From: an uncultured Alphaproteobacteria bacterium
GTDB taxonomy: Bacteria; Pseudomonadota; Alphaproteobacteria; UBA2966
Length of the DNA: 64,000 nt
Direction: 5' to 3'
Assembly: GCA_958295725.1 (NCBI GenBank)
Contig: OY282368.1
Span: 930,001 to 994,000 of the forward strand
In this document: piece by piece, positions 35,410-45,115 of the stretch
Position numbering within the stretch: position 1 is the first letter of the stretch
Layout: every line of letters begins with the position of its first letter
The notes under the pieces: model-generated
What the model saw: the letters and a program-made list of their open reading frames with translations, nothing else
Databases searched by the model: none
Told to the model about the DNA's origin: nothing
Translations under genes and position numbers: made by a program

Positions 35410-35410
<1 letters not shown>
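34679..35410 (-). CDS. livF: Branched-chain amino acid ABC transporter ATPase LivF
   Basis: 243 residues: Walker A GRNGAGKST, signature LSGGQQQ, Walker B LLMLDEP, and the LivF hallmark PEDRRVFGSLSVDEN. It energises uptake of branched-chain amino acids or related amides with LivG. It is the last gene of livKHMGF; its ATG shares one base with the livG stop. Confidence 0.92.
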
Positions 35411-36149
<739 letters not shown>

Positions 36150-36168
<19 letters not shown>

Positions 36169-37115
36169 AGGGATCTCCAGACGCGCGCGATGATTCCCGC
36201 CAGGCCGGTCGGGAACGCCAGCACGACGACGACGAAGACGAACCCGAACGCGAGTTGCCACGCCTCGAACCGGGTCGTGAACTCGTCGCGCAGAAAGACG
36301 AACGAGATCGCCCCGATTACGGGGCCGAACAACGTGCCGAGGCCGCCGAAGATCGTCATCACCAGCACGTTGCCGGATTCGGTCCAATGCAGCGACATCG
36401 GCGTGGTCCCGGCCTTCAGGAACACCATCAATGTCCCCCCGACCCCGGCAACGGCCCAGGAGATGATGAACGCCAACCACTTGTTGAGCCGCACGTTGAT
36501 GCCGACCGCAGCCGCGCGATCCTCGTTCGTGCGAATCGCTTGCAGAGTTCGCCCGAACGGCGATTCCACCAGCCGGCGGAGCCCGATACACACGGCAGCG
36601 AGGGTAACGACCGTGAGCAGGTAGAGCTCGGTTCCGGCGTTGATTGTCACGCCGAACATCTTCGGCAACGGGACGCCGACCAAGCCGTCCATTCCCTCGG
36701 TCACGTCTCGCCAAGCGACGGCGATCTGGAAGAGAACCTGGGCGATGCAGAGCGAGATGATCGCGAACGCGATGCCGGACACGCGCGTCACGACAAACCC
36801 GATCGTGACCGCGACCGCAATGACGACAACCTCAGCGAAAAGGAGAGTGACGAAGAAGTCGGTCGTCACCTCGCGCGCGAAAAAGCCGGCGGCATAGCTC
36901 CCGAGGCCGAAGGCGGCGGCATGACCGAAGGTGACCAGCCCGGTGTACCCGACGAGGATGTCCAGACTCATCGCCCAGATCGCGAAGATCAATCCCTCGG
37001 TGAGCAAGGTAATGGTGAACGGCGCCGCCCCCACAAAGGGCAGGATGGCAAGCAGTCCCGCCACCACGGCAATGGTCACCGCCGGGGTCCGGTTTGTCCG
37101 AACCCTGGCCGTCAC
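36150..37115 (-). CDS. livM: Branched-chain amino acid ABC transporter permease LivM
   Basis: 321 residues starting at GTG 37115, five bases after the livH stop. About ten helices. Family motifs include SLDILVGYTGLVTFGHAAAFGLGSYA and GRTLQAIRTNEDRAAAVGIN. It forms the channel with LivH. The C-terminal coding region overlaps the livG start. Confidence 0.9.
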
Positions 37116-37120
37116 GGTGT

Positions 37121-37990
37121 CTACGCCACTCGTCCGCGGCCGAACACGCCCGTCGGCCGAAAGATCAGCGCGATGGCGACGACCAGGAACAGGACCGCGA
37201 TGGACCAGTCCGTGACGTATCCACCTCCTATCGACTTCGCGAGGGCTACGACGAAGGCCCCAATCACCGAACCCGCGAGGTTGCCGAGCCCGCCCAGAAT
37301 CACGGCGAGGAATGAGTCGAGCAGGATATTCGTTCCCATTTCGGGATGAACCGCGAAGATCGGCGCTCCCAATGCACCCGCGAATGCCGCCAGGCCGGCT
37401 GCGCACCCGAACACCAGCGTGAGCAGCCACTTCGTGTTCACGCCAAGCGCTTCCGCCATGCCGGGATCATCCGTGACCGCTCGGATGCGCAGGCCAACCG
37501 GTGTGAACAGGATCACGGCGAAGACGCCGGCGGACACGAACAGCGACACGACCGCCGCAAGCAGGCGATAGACCGGGTATTGGTTGCCGAAGATGTCGAC
37601 CGTGGTCACGAAAGGGGCCGGCGGTGGAAGGAGTGTCGTGCCGGTCCCGAATGCATACTCGATTGCTCCGACAATCATGAACGAAATGCCGAAGGTGACG
37701 AGCAGCGTGTAGATCTCCGGCCGATGGCGAATCGGAAAAATCGCCACACGCTCGATCAGGATCGCGACCGGCACGACCAATAGAGGCGCCAGGATCAGCG
37801 CCGGCCAATAGCCGGCGCCCGCCCCGTGCATCCCGACGATGAGGGCGTAGCCCCCCAGCGCATAGAGGGCGCCGTGGGCGAAGTTGACTACCCGGCCAAG
37901 CCCGAACACCAAGCTGAGCCCGAGGCTCGTCAGCAGTAGAAAGCAGCCGTAAACAACGCCATTCAAGACACTGACGAAGAAGAAGTTCAC
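37121..37990 (-). CDS. livH: Branched-chain amino acid ABC transporter permease LivH
   Basis: 289 residues, eight or so helices. LivH motifs are GLGRVVNFAHGALYALGGY near the N-terminus and GLRIRAVTDDPGMAEALGVN later. 42 bp separate it from livK. Confidence 0.92.
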   Translation of the reverse strand: MNFFFVSVLNGVVYGCFLLLTSLGLSLVFGLGRVVNFAHGALYALGGYALIVGMHGAGAGYWPALILAPLLVVPVAILIERVAIFPIRHRPEIYTLLVTFGISFMIVGAIEYAFGTGTTLLPPPAPFVTTVDIFGNQYPVYRLLAAVVSLFVSAGVFAVILFTPVGLRIRAVTDDPGMAEALGVNTKWLLTLVFGCAAGLAAFAGALGAPIFAVHPEMGTNILLDSFLAVILGGLGNLAGSVIGAFVVALAKSIGGGYVTDWSIAVLFLVVAIALIFRPTGVFGRGRVA

Positions 37991-38032
37991 GACTGCGCAG
38001 TCCTGACAGAGCCTGCAGCGCTGTCCCGCTCA

Positions 38033-39244
38033 CTACCCGAGATTGCAGCCGTATTCGGCAGCAGTCTTTGGCAACGATTTGCTCGCCGGGAATGCGGTCG
38101 CCCGCTGGCCGAAGCTGGCGCCGTAGCGCGGCGTGTCGAGCGCCTCGTATGGCCCGAGGAACAGCGGCACAAGCGCCTGACGGCCGTCAGGCTGAAACAT
38201 CAGCGGCCCTACCGGCGTGTTCACCTCGATTGTCTCGAGCGCGCCGACAACGGCTTCGGGCTCCGCCGAACCTGCCTTCGTGATGGCGTTGTACAGCATG
38301 AGCGCCGCGCTTGCAGACTGAAGCGCCTGCATGCCGGCGACCCGACCATGCATCTCGAAGAACGCCTCGTTGAAGTCCCTGGTTGTCGAATCGCTCTCCT
38401 CGTAGCGCCAGGCAGCCCAGGAACCGGCCGACACGACGTGTGTCGATGTCTCCCCGAGCTTGGCGACGAGCCAGTCGGGAAGTCCGATTGGCGACACGAG
38501 CATAGCCTCGTTGGTCAGTCCGAACTCGTTCGCCTGCTGGATGAACTGGAGGAGCGGAGTCCCCAACGTGACCGGCATGATCACCGCGGTGGCACCGGCC
38601 GCGCGCGCCTGGGCGATAAAGGGTGCCCAATCGGTGGTGTCGAGCGGAGCGAAAGTATCGCCGACGTACTCGAGATTCTCGACGCCCTTCACCGATTCGG
38701 CGACAAGGCGGCTCCACGGATAGTCGTGCCCGAGGGTGAACCACTTCGCGCCTTGCAGCTCCGGTGTCAGCCTGACGAGCTCTTGCAGCGACAGGGCCGA
38801 CATGAGGTCTTCGGCATTGGTCCTGAATACCCACCTGTTGCAGCGCTCCCGGGTGATCGCGGCGGAACCCGAGTTCGAAGTGATGATCGGAACGCCGAGG
38901 CGGTCCGCCACCGAAAGGAGCGCCAGCGTCTCGATGGTGCTCGTGCCCAGGATTCCGGACACCTGGTTCTGCTGCACGAGCTTGGTCGCCTTCGTCACGG
39001 CCTGCTGTGGATTGAACAAGCTCTCCTCGATGACGAGCTCGACAGGCGAGCCGAGAACCGGACCGTACATTTGCGTTGCCGTCTCGATTCCGGCGAGAAT
39101 GTCGTCGCCGATGGGTTTGGCGGGGCCGCTCCGGATCGTCAGGACGCCGATCTTGACGGCGTCCTGCGCGACGGCCGGACCGTTCGCGAAGAGGCACAGG
39201 CTCAACGCAAACAAGCCGAACAGGGCAGACTGCAATAATCTCAT
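38033..39244 (-). CDS. livK: Branched-chain amino acid-type substrate-binding protein LivK
   Basis: 403 residues. Signal peptide MRLLQSALFGLFALSLCLFA ends near AVAQ. The mature type I periplasmic binding protein has VKIGVLTIRSGPAKPIGDD and GILGTSTIETLALLSVAD. I chose ATG 39244 (AGAGGAAACCACG before it) over in-frame starts farther up that lie in the palindromic promoter. It is the first gene of the operon. The ligand could be an amide or an amino acid. Confidence 0.88.
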   Translation of the reverse strand: MRLLQSALFGLFALSLCLFANGPAVAQDAVKIGVLTIRSGPAKPIGDDILAGIETATQMYGPVLGSPVELVIEESLFNPQQAVTKATKLVQQNQVSGILGTSTIETLALLSVADRLGVPIITSNSGSAAITRERCNRWVFRTNAEDLMSALSLQELVRLTPELQGAKWFTLGHDYPWSRLVAESVKGVENLEYVGDTFAPLDTTDWAPFIAQARAAGATAVIMPVTLGTPLLQFIQQANEFGLTNEAMLVSPIGLPDWLVAKLGETSTHVVSAGSWAAWRYEESDSTTRDFNEAFFEMHGRVAGMQALQSASAALMLYNAITKAGSAEPEAVVGALETIEVNTPVGPLMFQPDGRQALVPLFLGPYEALDTPRYGASFGQRATAFPASKSLPKTAAEYGCNLG

Positions 39245-39277
39245 CGTGGTTTCCTCTCTCCGTTGGCACATCTTGAA

Positions 39278-39309
39278 AGTATAAATGTTGCAAGTGTACT
39301 TGCAAGTAC
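39278..39309 (-). promoter_or_regulatory. livK promoter with 14-bp palindromic operator
   Basis: On the minus strand TTGCAA (39305-39300), 16 bp, TATACT (39283-39278), about 27 bases before the livK start plus leader. The -35 lies inside the perfect palindrome GTACTTGCAAGTAC (39296-39309). TTGCAAGT is repeated 12 bp away at 39288-39295. A dimeric regulator could occlude the -35. The regulator is not in the window. Confidence 0.6.
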
Positions 39310-39398
39310 AAATGGCCGCCGACTCTGGCGCCATCGATGCGATGATGGACAAAGCGCCGAGCGCCGCCCTCCCGGCCGCCGTCGGCGGCCATTTGTAC
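39306..39398. repeat. 18-bp perfect inverted repeat enclosing 57 bp
   Basis: GTACAAATGGCCGCCGAC (39306-39323) and its exact complement GTCGGCGGCCATTTGTAC (39381-39398). A shorter perfect hairpin, GGCCGCCG-T-CGGCGGCC (39374-39390), is nested at the right arm. The size and layout fit a MITE-like element or an RNA hairpin upstream of livK. No target duplication is apparent. Confidence 0.8.
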
Positions 39399-39401
39399 CA
39401 T

Positions 39402-39433
39402 TATACCGGATGCCGTCTATACCAGATGCCGTC
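39402..39433. repeat. Tandem 16-bp repeat
   Basis: TATACCRGATGCCGTC occurs twice in direct succession (39402-39417, 39418-39433) with one difference. It lies between the inverted repeat and the IS256-type end. It may be a duplication scar or a binding site. Confidence 0.7.
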
Positions 39434-39458
39434 TTGCAGTTATTATATGTCCTGGAGC

Positions 39459-40330
39459 GGTAATGTGTCAGATTATGTGTCAGCCGAGGAGAGGGGTACT
39501 CCCTGTGGTTAGGAAACCACCACGGAAAGGAGCACCCCGATGCCACAGACTGCGACGATGCAAGGGTCTACCGGAGGCCTTCGAGGTCGTGAAGGCGATG
39601 CAGACCGACGGGCTGGACTGGGGCGAGGGCTACCGCCCTCTGGGCCGCCGGGCTCTGGCGGAGATCATCGAAGGACGGATGGCCGAGGATGTCGATCGGT
39701 GGCTCGGTAACCTCGACGGCGCTGCCGCGTGCGATCGCCGCAACAAGACCGGCGCCGGCGGCCTCAAGCGCCCTGTGCTGGTAGTCCTCAGCCTGCATCC
39801 CGACGGCAGGAAGGAGATCGTCGACTACCGCTTGGCGAGAGCCGAGAGCGCCGCCGAATGGGAGCGCTTCCTCGACGATCTCTACGCTCGCGGCCTGACC
39901 GGCGAAGGTCTGGAGATGACCTGCGTCGACGGCGGCGGCCAGGGAGGGTTTGCCGGCGGCCCTGCCCACCGCGTACCACGGCATCCCGATCCAGCGCTGC
40001 TGGACGCACAAGACACGTCCTCGACAAGGTTCGCAAGGCCGATCAGGATGCCGTCAGGCAGGATCTTCACGCTGCCGCCCCAACCACACCGAGGCCCGGA
40101 GCGCCGCCAAGCGCAAACGCTGGGAAGATGCATGCCCCAGGGCCGTCGCATGCCTGCGCGACGATCTCGACGATCTGCTGACCTGTTTCCGCTACAAGGA
40201 CCCCGATCAACGCAGGCAGGTCAGAACCACCAACGCTATCGAGCGCCGGTTCCGCGAGGTCCGGCGAAGAACCCGCCCCACGGGGGCTTTCCAGGACCGC
40301 ACCTCGATGGGAGGCGGTTCAGTCTGGAGC
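39459..40330 (+). mobile_element. IS256-family left end with broken transposase gene
   Basis: Starts with GGTAATGTGTCAGATTATG, matching the inverted right end at 43538-43562. The coding remnant begins near 39541. LAEIIEGRMAEDVDRWLGNL is followed by a deletion into TGAGGLKRPVLVVLSL, then several frameshifts after 39940. The C-terminal motif follows (LLTCFRYKDPDQRRQVRTTN, AIERRFREVRRRTRP, FQDRTSM) in a third frame, breaking off at about 40310. It is clearly a Mutator-type transposase pseudogene. Confidence 0.82.
40156..40310 (+). repeat. Left copy of about 150-bp direct repeat flanking the SIR2 gene
   Basis: This part of the IS256 transposase 3' region is repeated in the same orientation at 43331-43480 with a few substitutions and a 5-bp deletion in the right copy. 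The two copies enclose the SIR2-STAND gene and a DUF4338 relic. Confidence 0.85.
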
Positions 40331-40334
40331 TAAA

Positions 40335-42779
40335 ATGCTGTACGAAAATCTCACCGACAGTGTGAAGCGCTTACTGAGAGATTACCTGATAAGCAAACGG
40401 GTGAATCTGTTTATCGGCTGTGGTGTCAGTGGAGATTCATCCGGGAAGAAAGGCCCGATGTTGTTGGCGAATGATCTGCGTCAGAGATTAATTGAGGTCA
40501 ACAATTTGCCTGACATAACCTCACTCCAGCATGCTTATTCAGCCCTCACCAACGAACAGACCAACGCCGAGATCACCGCACGATATACCTGCACTCAAGT
40601 TGGGCGCACGGCCAAGAGACTGGCGGTTCATCCTTGGAAACGAGTATATACGCTTAACATAGACAACGCTTTTGAGGTTGCCTTTCGAGCTTGCATGACT
40701 GAACGACATTTTGATGATAATTCTTTAGAAATTGGCATTTTTGACCACGCCTATTTTGATTCGAGTCCGGAGACCCGTTGTTCGATCATTCATCTTCATG
40801 GCTCGGTTGAACATCCAGAGAATGGATATGTCTTTAGCCACACAGAATATGCAAAACTTATGACACGCTCGAACCCATGGATGGAAACACTTCTCGGTTT
40901 GATGCGAACTGAGACGTTTATCGTTGCAGGAACCACTCTGGGAGAGATTGACGTCGCTTATTACTTGGAGCAGAGAAGCAGTAAGTCCGTTCGTAACGAT
41001 ACCCCTCCCTCAATCTTAATCGAACCTACTCCCAACCGATTAACTGAAATGCTGTGCGAACAACACGAGTTTTGCCTTTTCAAAGGGACCGTGCTGGATT
41101 TCTTTGAACAATTGGAGCAACAAACCGATGGTCGGTCTGATTTTTGGTTCGAACATACCGACGACGGTCTTTCAGCACTCAATCTAGACCGTGCCACGCG
41201 CTTGAAATTTGCGACGACGTTTGATCTCGTACCTACACATCCGACATCAGATGGTGATCCGATGCGGTTCCTGCTTGGTGCTGATCTCACATGGAGTATG
41301 TTAGAGGAAGGGGCAGATATTCCGCGAGAAGTCTATACCGATATACGCGAAAAAATTCTTGAATGTCTCCACGATGAGCATACACGTATACTACTTATTT
41401 CGGATAAACCTGGAACCGGAAAAACGGCACTTCTACGCAGATTTGCCTTCGATTTTCGTCCTAATTCCGAATATATATTCTTCTATACTGGAAATTTTTA
41501 TGACGTCAATTCCGTTGCGGATATTCTGGATAAGATTTCAAAAAATTGTATCGTATTTATTGATAATTTGTCAGATGCAATCAATGATTTTTCCCTACTC
41601 ATGCCCAAACTGAAAAAACGCAATATAGTCTTTGTTTGTGCCGATCGAGATTATCGAATCCCGTATATAGAGGCATCCTTTACTAGTGAGCATTTTGACC
41701 ACATGGACAATCTCCTCAATCCCACGAGAAATGAAGTCGAAAAGCTGCTGTCAAGACATATTACACACGGTCTTTCAACAGTCCGCCCAAACAATCATGC
41801 ACGGATAACGGAACGCTCTATTGACGAGCCGATATCAGTTTTTTGTTGTCGAATACAGAACAATTTCAAGCGATTTGATCGCATCGTTAAGGAACTGATA
41901 AATGAATGCGACCACGATGAAAAAATGGCTTATACGACCATCGCACTTGCCCGGTATTGTGTTGCGCTAGGCGTTCGTCGTCATGTTCTTAGTGCTATTT
42001 CGCACTTCGATGCCGTCGAGTACCTCTTCAGCAATAGTGCATCGTTACCTGTAAAGTATTCGGATTTTCATTCATCTTTTGTTGTTCCCCAGCAAGCGGT
42101 GGTTGGAGAGACTGTGCTCAGGTTCGCCAAGACACAAGATAAAAATAGTCTGTTAGTAGTCTTTGTTGATCTTGTGAAAGCACTGAGCCCAATGGTTAAT
42201 CCAAATACAATTCGAAAGCGCTCACCCGAAGCTCGGCTTGTTGGGCGCCTTATGGATTTTGATTCCGTTGTAAAGCAGTTTATCGACGACTATGCAGAGA
42301 GATTCTACGAGGAGGTAAAAACAGAATCGGAATGGAACTCTCGATATTGGGAGCAGCTTTCCCTCATGAAACTCGACCGATTTCTTGCGTCACCGGAGGA
42401 TACCCTACTTTTACAGGAAAGCTTGCAGCATGCCCGTTCAGCGTTGACTCGAGAGTCTCACCCATTCTCACATACAACCCTCGCGAAGGTCCTATTTCAG
42501 GCGATGCGTTCTGAACCGCAGTCGAAGGAAGATTATTTCAACGAGGCTTGGGACCATGTCAGTATAGCAGATTTGATTGAGAGCAGATGGGAAAGACGTG
42601 GGGCGGCTCTTTTTGTTGTTGCCTTTACCGGTGCGAAGAATTTTGTTGAAATGGGCGGCGTGTTATCTGGTAAGCAAAACGATAAGCTGCGCGACATGAT
42701 TTCAACTACCCATGGACTTATGCTCCAGGATCGACGACTGCTCAAAGCCCGTGATGAGATCCGCCAGATAGCAGGCTGA
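40335..42779 (+). CDS. SIR2-STAND antiphage-type NTPase (Avs5-like)
   Basis: 814 residues. The N-terminal SIR2 NADase-like domain (about 20-250) has NLFIGCGVSG, TLNIDNAFE and IHLHGSVEHPE with the likely catalytic His. A STAND-type P-loop NTPase follows: DKPGTGKT (357-364) and Walker B CIVFIDNLSD. The remaining 350 residues are helical, as in a sensor region. SIR2-STAND proteins are single-gene phage defences that deplete NAD+ when triggered. ATG 40335 has GGAG five bases upstream. Base composition is far more AT-rich than its surroundings, a sign of recent transfer. It sits between duplicated IS256 fragments. Confidence 0.88.
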   Translation: MLYENLTDSVKRLLRDYLISKRVNLFIGCGVSGDSSGKKGPMLLANDLRQRLIEVNNLPDITSLQHAYSALTNEQTNAEITARYTCTQVGRTAKRLAVHPWKRVYTLNIDNAFEVAFRACMTERHFDDNSLEIGIFDHAYFDSSPETRCSIIHLHGSVEHPENGYVFSHTEYAKLMTRSNPWMETLLGLMRTETFIVAGTTLGEIDVAYYLEQRSSKSVRNDTPPSILIEPTPNRLTEMLCEQHEFCLFKGTVLDFFEQLEQQTDGRSDFWFEHTDDGLSALNLDRATRLKFATTFDLVPTHPTSDGDPMRFLLGADLTWSMLEEGADIPREVYTDIREKILECLHDEHTRILLISDKPGTGKTALLRRFAFDFRPNSEYIFFYTGNFYDVNSVADILDKISKNCIVFIDNLSDAINDFSLLMPKLKKRNIVFVCADRDYRIPYIEASFTSEHFDHMDNLLNPTRNEVEKLLSRHITHGLSTVRPNNHARITERSIDEPISVFCCRIQNNFKRFDRIVKELINECDHDEKMAYTTIALARYCVALGVRRHVLSAISHFDAVEYLFSNSASLPVKYSDFHSSFVVPQQAVVGETVLRFAKTQDKNSLLVVFVDLVKALSPMVNPNTIRKRSPEARLVGRLMDFDSVVKQFIDDYAERFYEEVKTESEWNSRYWEQLSLMKLDRFLASPEDTLLLQESLQHARSALTRESHPFSHTTLAKVLFQAMRSEPQSKEDYFNEAWDHVSIADLIESRWERRGAALFVVAFTGAKNFVEMGGVLSGKQNDKLRDMISTTHGLMLQDRRLLKARDEIRQIAG

Positions 42780-42919
42780 TTTCCGAACGATCAAGAGGCA
42801 TAAAGGCCCTCGATCAAATGTGAAACGCAACGCAGGAGATCGGCAATCTCTGGTAAGCGTTCAATCGTGGGGTCGAGGTCTATTTGTTGAGTATCCGCTT
42901 CCAGTCCGCCGCGGTGGCT

Positions 42920-43250
42920 TCAGCCAGATATTTCTGATCGGGAGAGCAGAACCGGACGCAACACGTAGCGGCGCTCCCAGTCGTCAGGCAGTCGTCGTCC
43001 AACTAGAGTGAGGGACGCGAGGTTCCGAGCCCAAGGCGGGGCTTTGGCATTGTTGACCGCCAGCGGCGGGTCTCGGGGTTCCCCGAGCTTGTCCCGCGGC
43101 ACGCTCTTCCGGGCTGCGGCACCGAAGCCGAGGACGGCGAGGGAATCGCCGCCAAACCGCCCGGACGAAGTAGCGCATCTGCGCGCCGGGCAGCGTCGAG
43201 TAGTCGCGGGCGACGAACTCGTTCCAGAGGCGACCTTCGCCCCCGCCAGC
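42920..43250 (-). pseudogene. DUF4338 (DruA-like) protein relic
   Basis: RLWNEFVARDYSTLPGAQMR and YFVRAV lie in one frame. LAVLGFGAAARKSVPRD, LAVNNA and LVGRRLPDDWERRY lie in another. Together they follow the order of DUF4338 proteins (LxYFVR..., AVLGFGAAAWK, VVNNARFLILP, RRLPEDW). Frameshifts and internal deletions make it dead. DUF4338 proteins are often carried by mobile elements and include Druantia DruA. Confidence 0.6.
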
Positions 43251-43330
43251 CTCCACGGCAACGGGACCGGCGAGACGTTCGGGGGCACGAGCGGGTGGTC
43301 AGCGCCTGCCTTGGCGGCGGCAGCAGGTCG

Positions 43331-43562
43331 GCGCGACGATCTCGACGATCTGTTGACCTGTTTCCGCTACAAGGACCCCGATCAACGCAGGCAGGTCAGG
43401 ACCACCAACGCTATCGAGCGACGGGAGGTCCGGCGAAGAACCCGCCCCATGGGGGCTTTCCAGGACCGCACCTTGATGGACCGCATCCTGTTCGCTATCT
43501 TCATCCACGAGAACAAACAGCAGGGAAGCAGTACCCTCTGACACATAAATCGTGACATTACC
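43331..43562 (+). mobile_element. IS256-family right end with transposase 3' fragment
   Basis: Begins with RRDDLDDLLTCFRYKDPD and runs through RRRTRPMGAFQDRT, LMDRILFAIFIHENK to a stop near 43541. It then reaches the end CTGACACATAAATCGTGACATTACC, the complement of the left IS256-type end at 39459. It is the second copy of the duplicated transposase segment and supplies the missing right end of the element. The copy lacks the FRE of ERRFREVRR. Confidence 0.82.
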
Positions 43563-43695
43563 CCTGGAGCCTGCGCCGCAGAGGTGCTCTGCGGCGATGA
43601 AAAAGCCGAATCCAGGCGCTGCGCCCTTCCTGTGGACGAAGTGGGGCGGGACGTGGGCTTCGCTCTCTGGACGCGCTGCGGCCGCCCGGCGCGTT

Positions 43696-43848
43696 ATCGG
43701 CCCTCACGCCAGACGCCTGCCCAAGGGCCGCAAGCCCACAAGCCCCGGTGAGATCGTCCAACTCGATACCCTAACCGTCTCGCCCTACCCCGGCCGGCCC
43801 GCCATCAAGCAATCCGCTGCCCATGACCACGTCGCGCGATACGACTAG
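43696..43848 (+). pseudogene. Integrase-core (IS481-like) transposase fragment
   Basis: About 45 codons: RRLPKGRKPTSPGEIVQLDT then LTVSPYPGRPAIKQ. This is the start of an rve/integrase catalytic core, including the first Asp in QLDT. It ends after AHDHVARYD at the edge of the HigA gene. Only this piece remains. Confidence 0.55.
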
Positions 43849-44132
43849 CGGAGTTTGAGCTCGATGCGCATCCCGACGGCCGCCGCGGCGCGCTTTAACG
43901 TGTGCAGGGTCACGCCTTCGTTTTCCGGATCGAGAAGACGATCGAGCTGCGATCGGCTGGTTTCCATACGCGCGGCCATGCGTGCCTTGGACAGGCTCTG
44001 TGCTTCCATCGCCTGCGCCAGCTTGTTGGCGAGAACCGACTTGATCGCGTAGTTCTTCACATCCTCATAGAGGCCGTCTTCCCGGAGCAAGGATTCGAGT
44101 GTCGATCCGACGCGCGGGTTCTTCTCAGACAT
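43845..44132 (-). CDS. higA: HigA-type antitoxin, XRE family
   Basis: 95 residues with an Xre helix-turn-helix at about 35-90: LANKLAQAMEAQSLSKARMA then ARMETSRSQLDRLLDP and TLHTLKRAAAAVGM. It overlaps the upstream toxin gene by 8 nt. In this arrangement toxin precedes antitoxin, as in higBA. It binds toxin and represses the shared promoter. Confidence 0.85.
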   Translation of the reverse strand: MSEKNPRVGSTLESLLREDGLYEDVKNYAIKSVLANKLAQAMEAQSLSKARMAARMETSRSQLDRLLDPENEGVTLHTLKRAAAAVGMRIELKLR

Positions 44133-44487
44133 GACGGTCGTGCTCCTTCATTCGACGCTGTGCGAGCATGAGTTCTTTCCGGGGCGTCGCCTGGGTTTTT
44201 TTGATGAAGCCGTGGAGAAGCACCATGTCCCGCCTCGAAACGGTGAAGAACACTCTGGCGATCCGCTTGCCCGTCAAATTGCCGCGCACCTCATGAAGCC
44301 CGGAATAGTTCGTGAGCGGTGCACATAGCGGCGGACCGCATGGCCAGCCGAATTCCACCCTCATGATATCGCGGCCGATCAATCTACGGTCCTCCCGAGA
44401 CAGCCCCGCGAGCCACTCGCGCACCGGCTCCCGGCCGCCAGCTAGCCGGTAGAACTTGGCGACGACGACCTTCTCGGGCATTGTCAT
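44125..44487 (-). CDS. higB: HigB/RelE-type toxin (Gp49-like)
   Basis: 120 residues of the phage-derived Gp49/HigB family. REPVREWLAGLSREDRRLIG is followed by FGWPCGPPLCAPL, LHEVRGNLTGKRIARVFFTV and a terminal VLLHGFIKKTQATPRKE. Such toxins are ribosome-dependent mRNA interferases. The start could be ATG 44487 or the ATG two codons later. The start region overlaps the end of an integrase relic, so the pair was inserted or kept next to an old integrase. Confidence 0.87.
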   Translation of the reverse strand: MTMPEKVVVAKFYRLAGGREPVREWLAGLSREDRRLIGRDIMRVEFGWPCGPPLCAPLTNYSGLHEVRGNLTGKRIARVFFTVSRRDMVLLHGFIKKTQATPRKELMLAQRRMKEHDRHV

Positions 44488-44973
44488 CGAACATATGTAC
44501 TATGTTTGGTACAGTCAACGCCATCCACGAGATTTCTTTCGATGCTGTCGCCGATGCGTGCGGCGGACGCCTTGACGGTATCGCGGGCGAGATGGGGGTA
44601 GCGGGCGGTGGTCTGGACCTGGGTGTGGCCAAGGAGTTTCCCGATCATGGGCAGCCCTTCGCCGAGCGCCAACGCACGGCTGGCGAAGGAGTGCCGCAGG
44701 TCGTGGATGCGCACGTCGTCGAGCCCGGCGCGCGCCCGCCGGTCTTGCTGTCGGGCAGCCGCAGCTCGCCGGCGTCGAGGTCGACGTGCTCCCAGCGCAG
44801 CTTCTGGATCTCCGACAGCCGGCAGCCGGTCAGCATCAGCAGCCGGACCGCCGCCACCGCCGGGCGGGTCTCCGAGCCGTCGGCCAGAATCTCGTCGAGG
44901 ACCCGGCCGAGCCGGTTGAACTCGTCGGCGCTCAGGAACCGTTTGGGAATGCGTGGGCGCGGTCCCTTCACGC
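44484..44973 (-). pseudogene. Tyrosine recombinase, internally deleted
   Basis: The first part is FLSADEFNRLGRVLDEILAD then VRLLMLTGCRLSEIQKLRWE (Arg of the catalytic set), up to DSKTGGRAP. After a deletion and frame change near 44714 comes MRIHDLRHSFASRALALGEG, LLGHTQVQTTARYPHLA (HxxR and Tyr). The core between them is missing. It is an integrase remnant from a lost island; the upstream portion begins KGPRPRIPKR as at 53461. Confidence 0.75.
44490..44518 (-). promoter_or_regulatory. higBA promoter and operator
   Basis: Minus-strand TTGACT (44518-44513), 17 bp, TATGTT (44495-44490). Between the boxes lies the inverted repeat TGTAC-N8-GTACA (44496-44513), a likely HigA operator. Confidence 0.55.
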
Positions 44974-45035
44974 CGCGGCCTGATCGGCGGGAGCGTCCGC
45001 GTTCATCAGTGCGTCGACCCGGTCCGCGAGCTCGG
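44943..45035 (-). repeat. Integrase-junction duplication (inverted copy of 53395-53492)
   Basis: On the minus strand this segment reads ALMNADAPADQAAA and stop, then KGPRPRIPKR. The same order occurs on the plus strand at 53395-53492. It is therefore an inverted duplicate of about 90 bp joining the end of one integrase gene to the beginning of another. Confidence 0.7.
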
Positions 45036-45115
45036 CTTGCGTGAGCCTGGCGCGTGGGCGGCCCTCGATGAGAGAGCGGGAGAGATCGAACTCCGGGCCA
45101 AGCCGGCTTCGGCGG

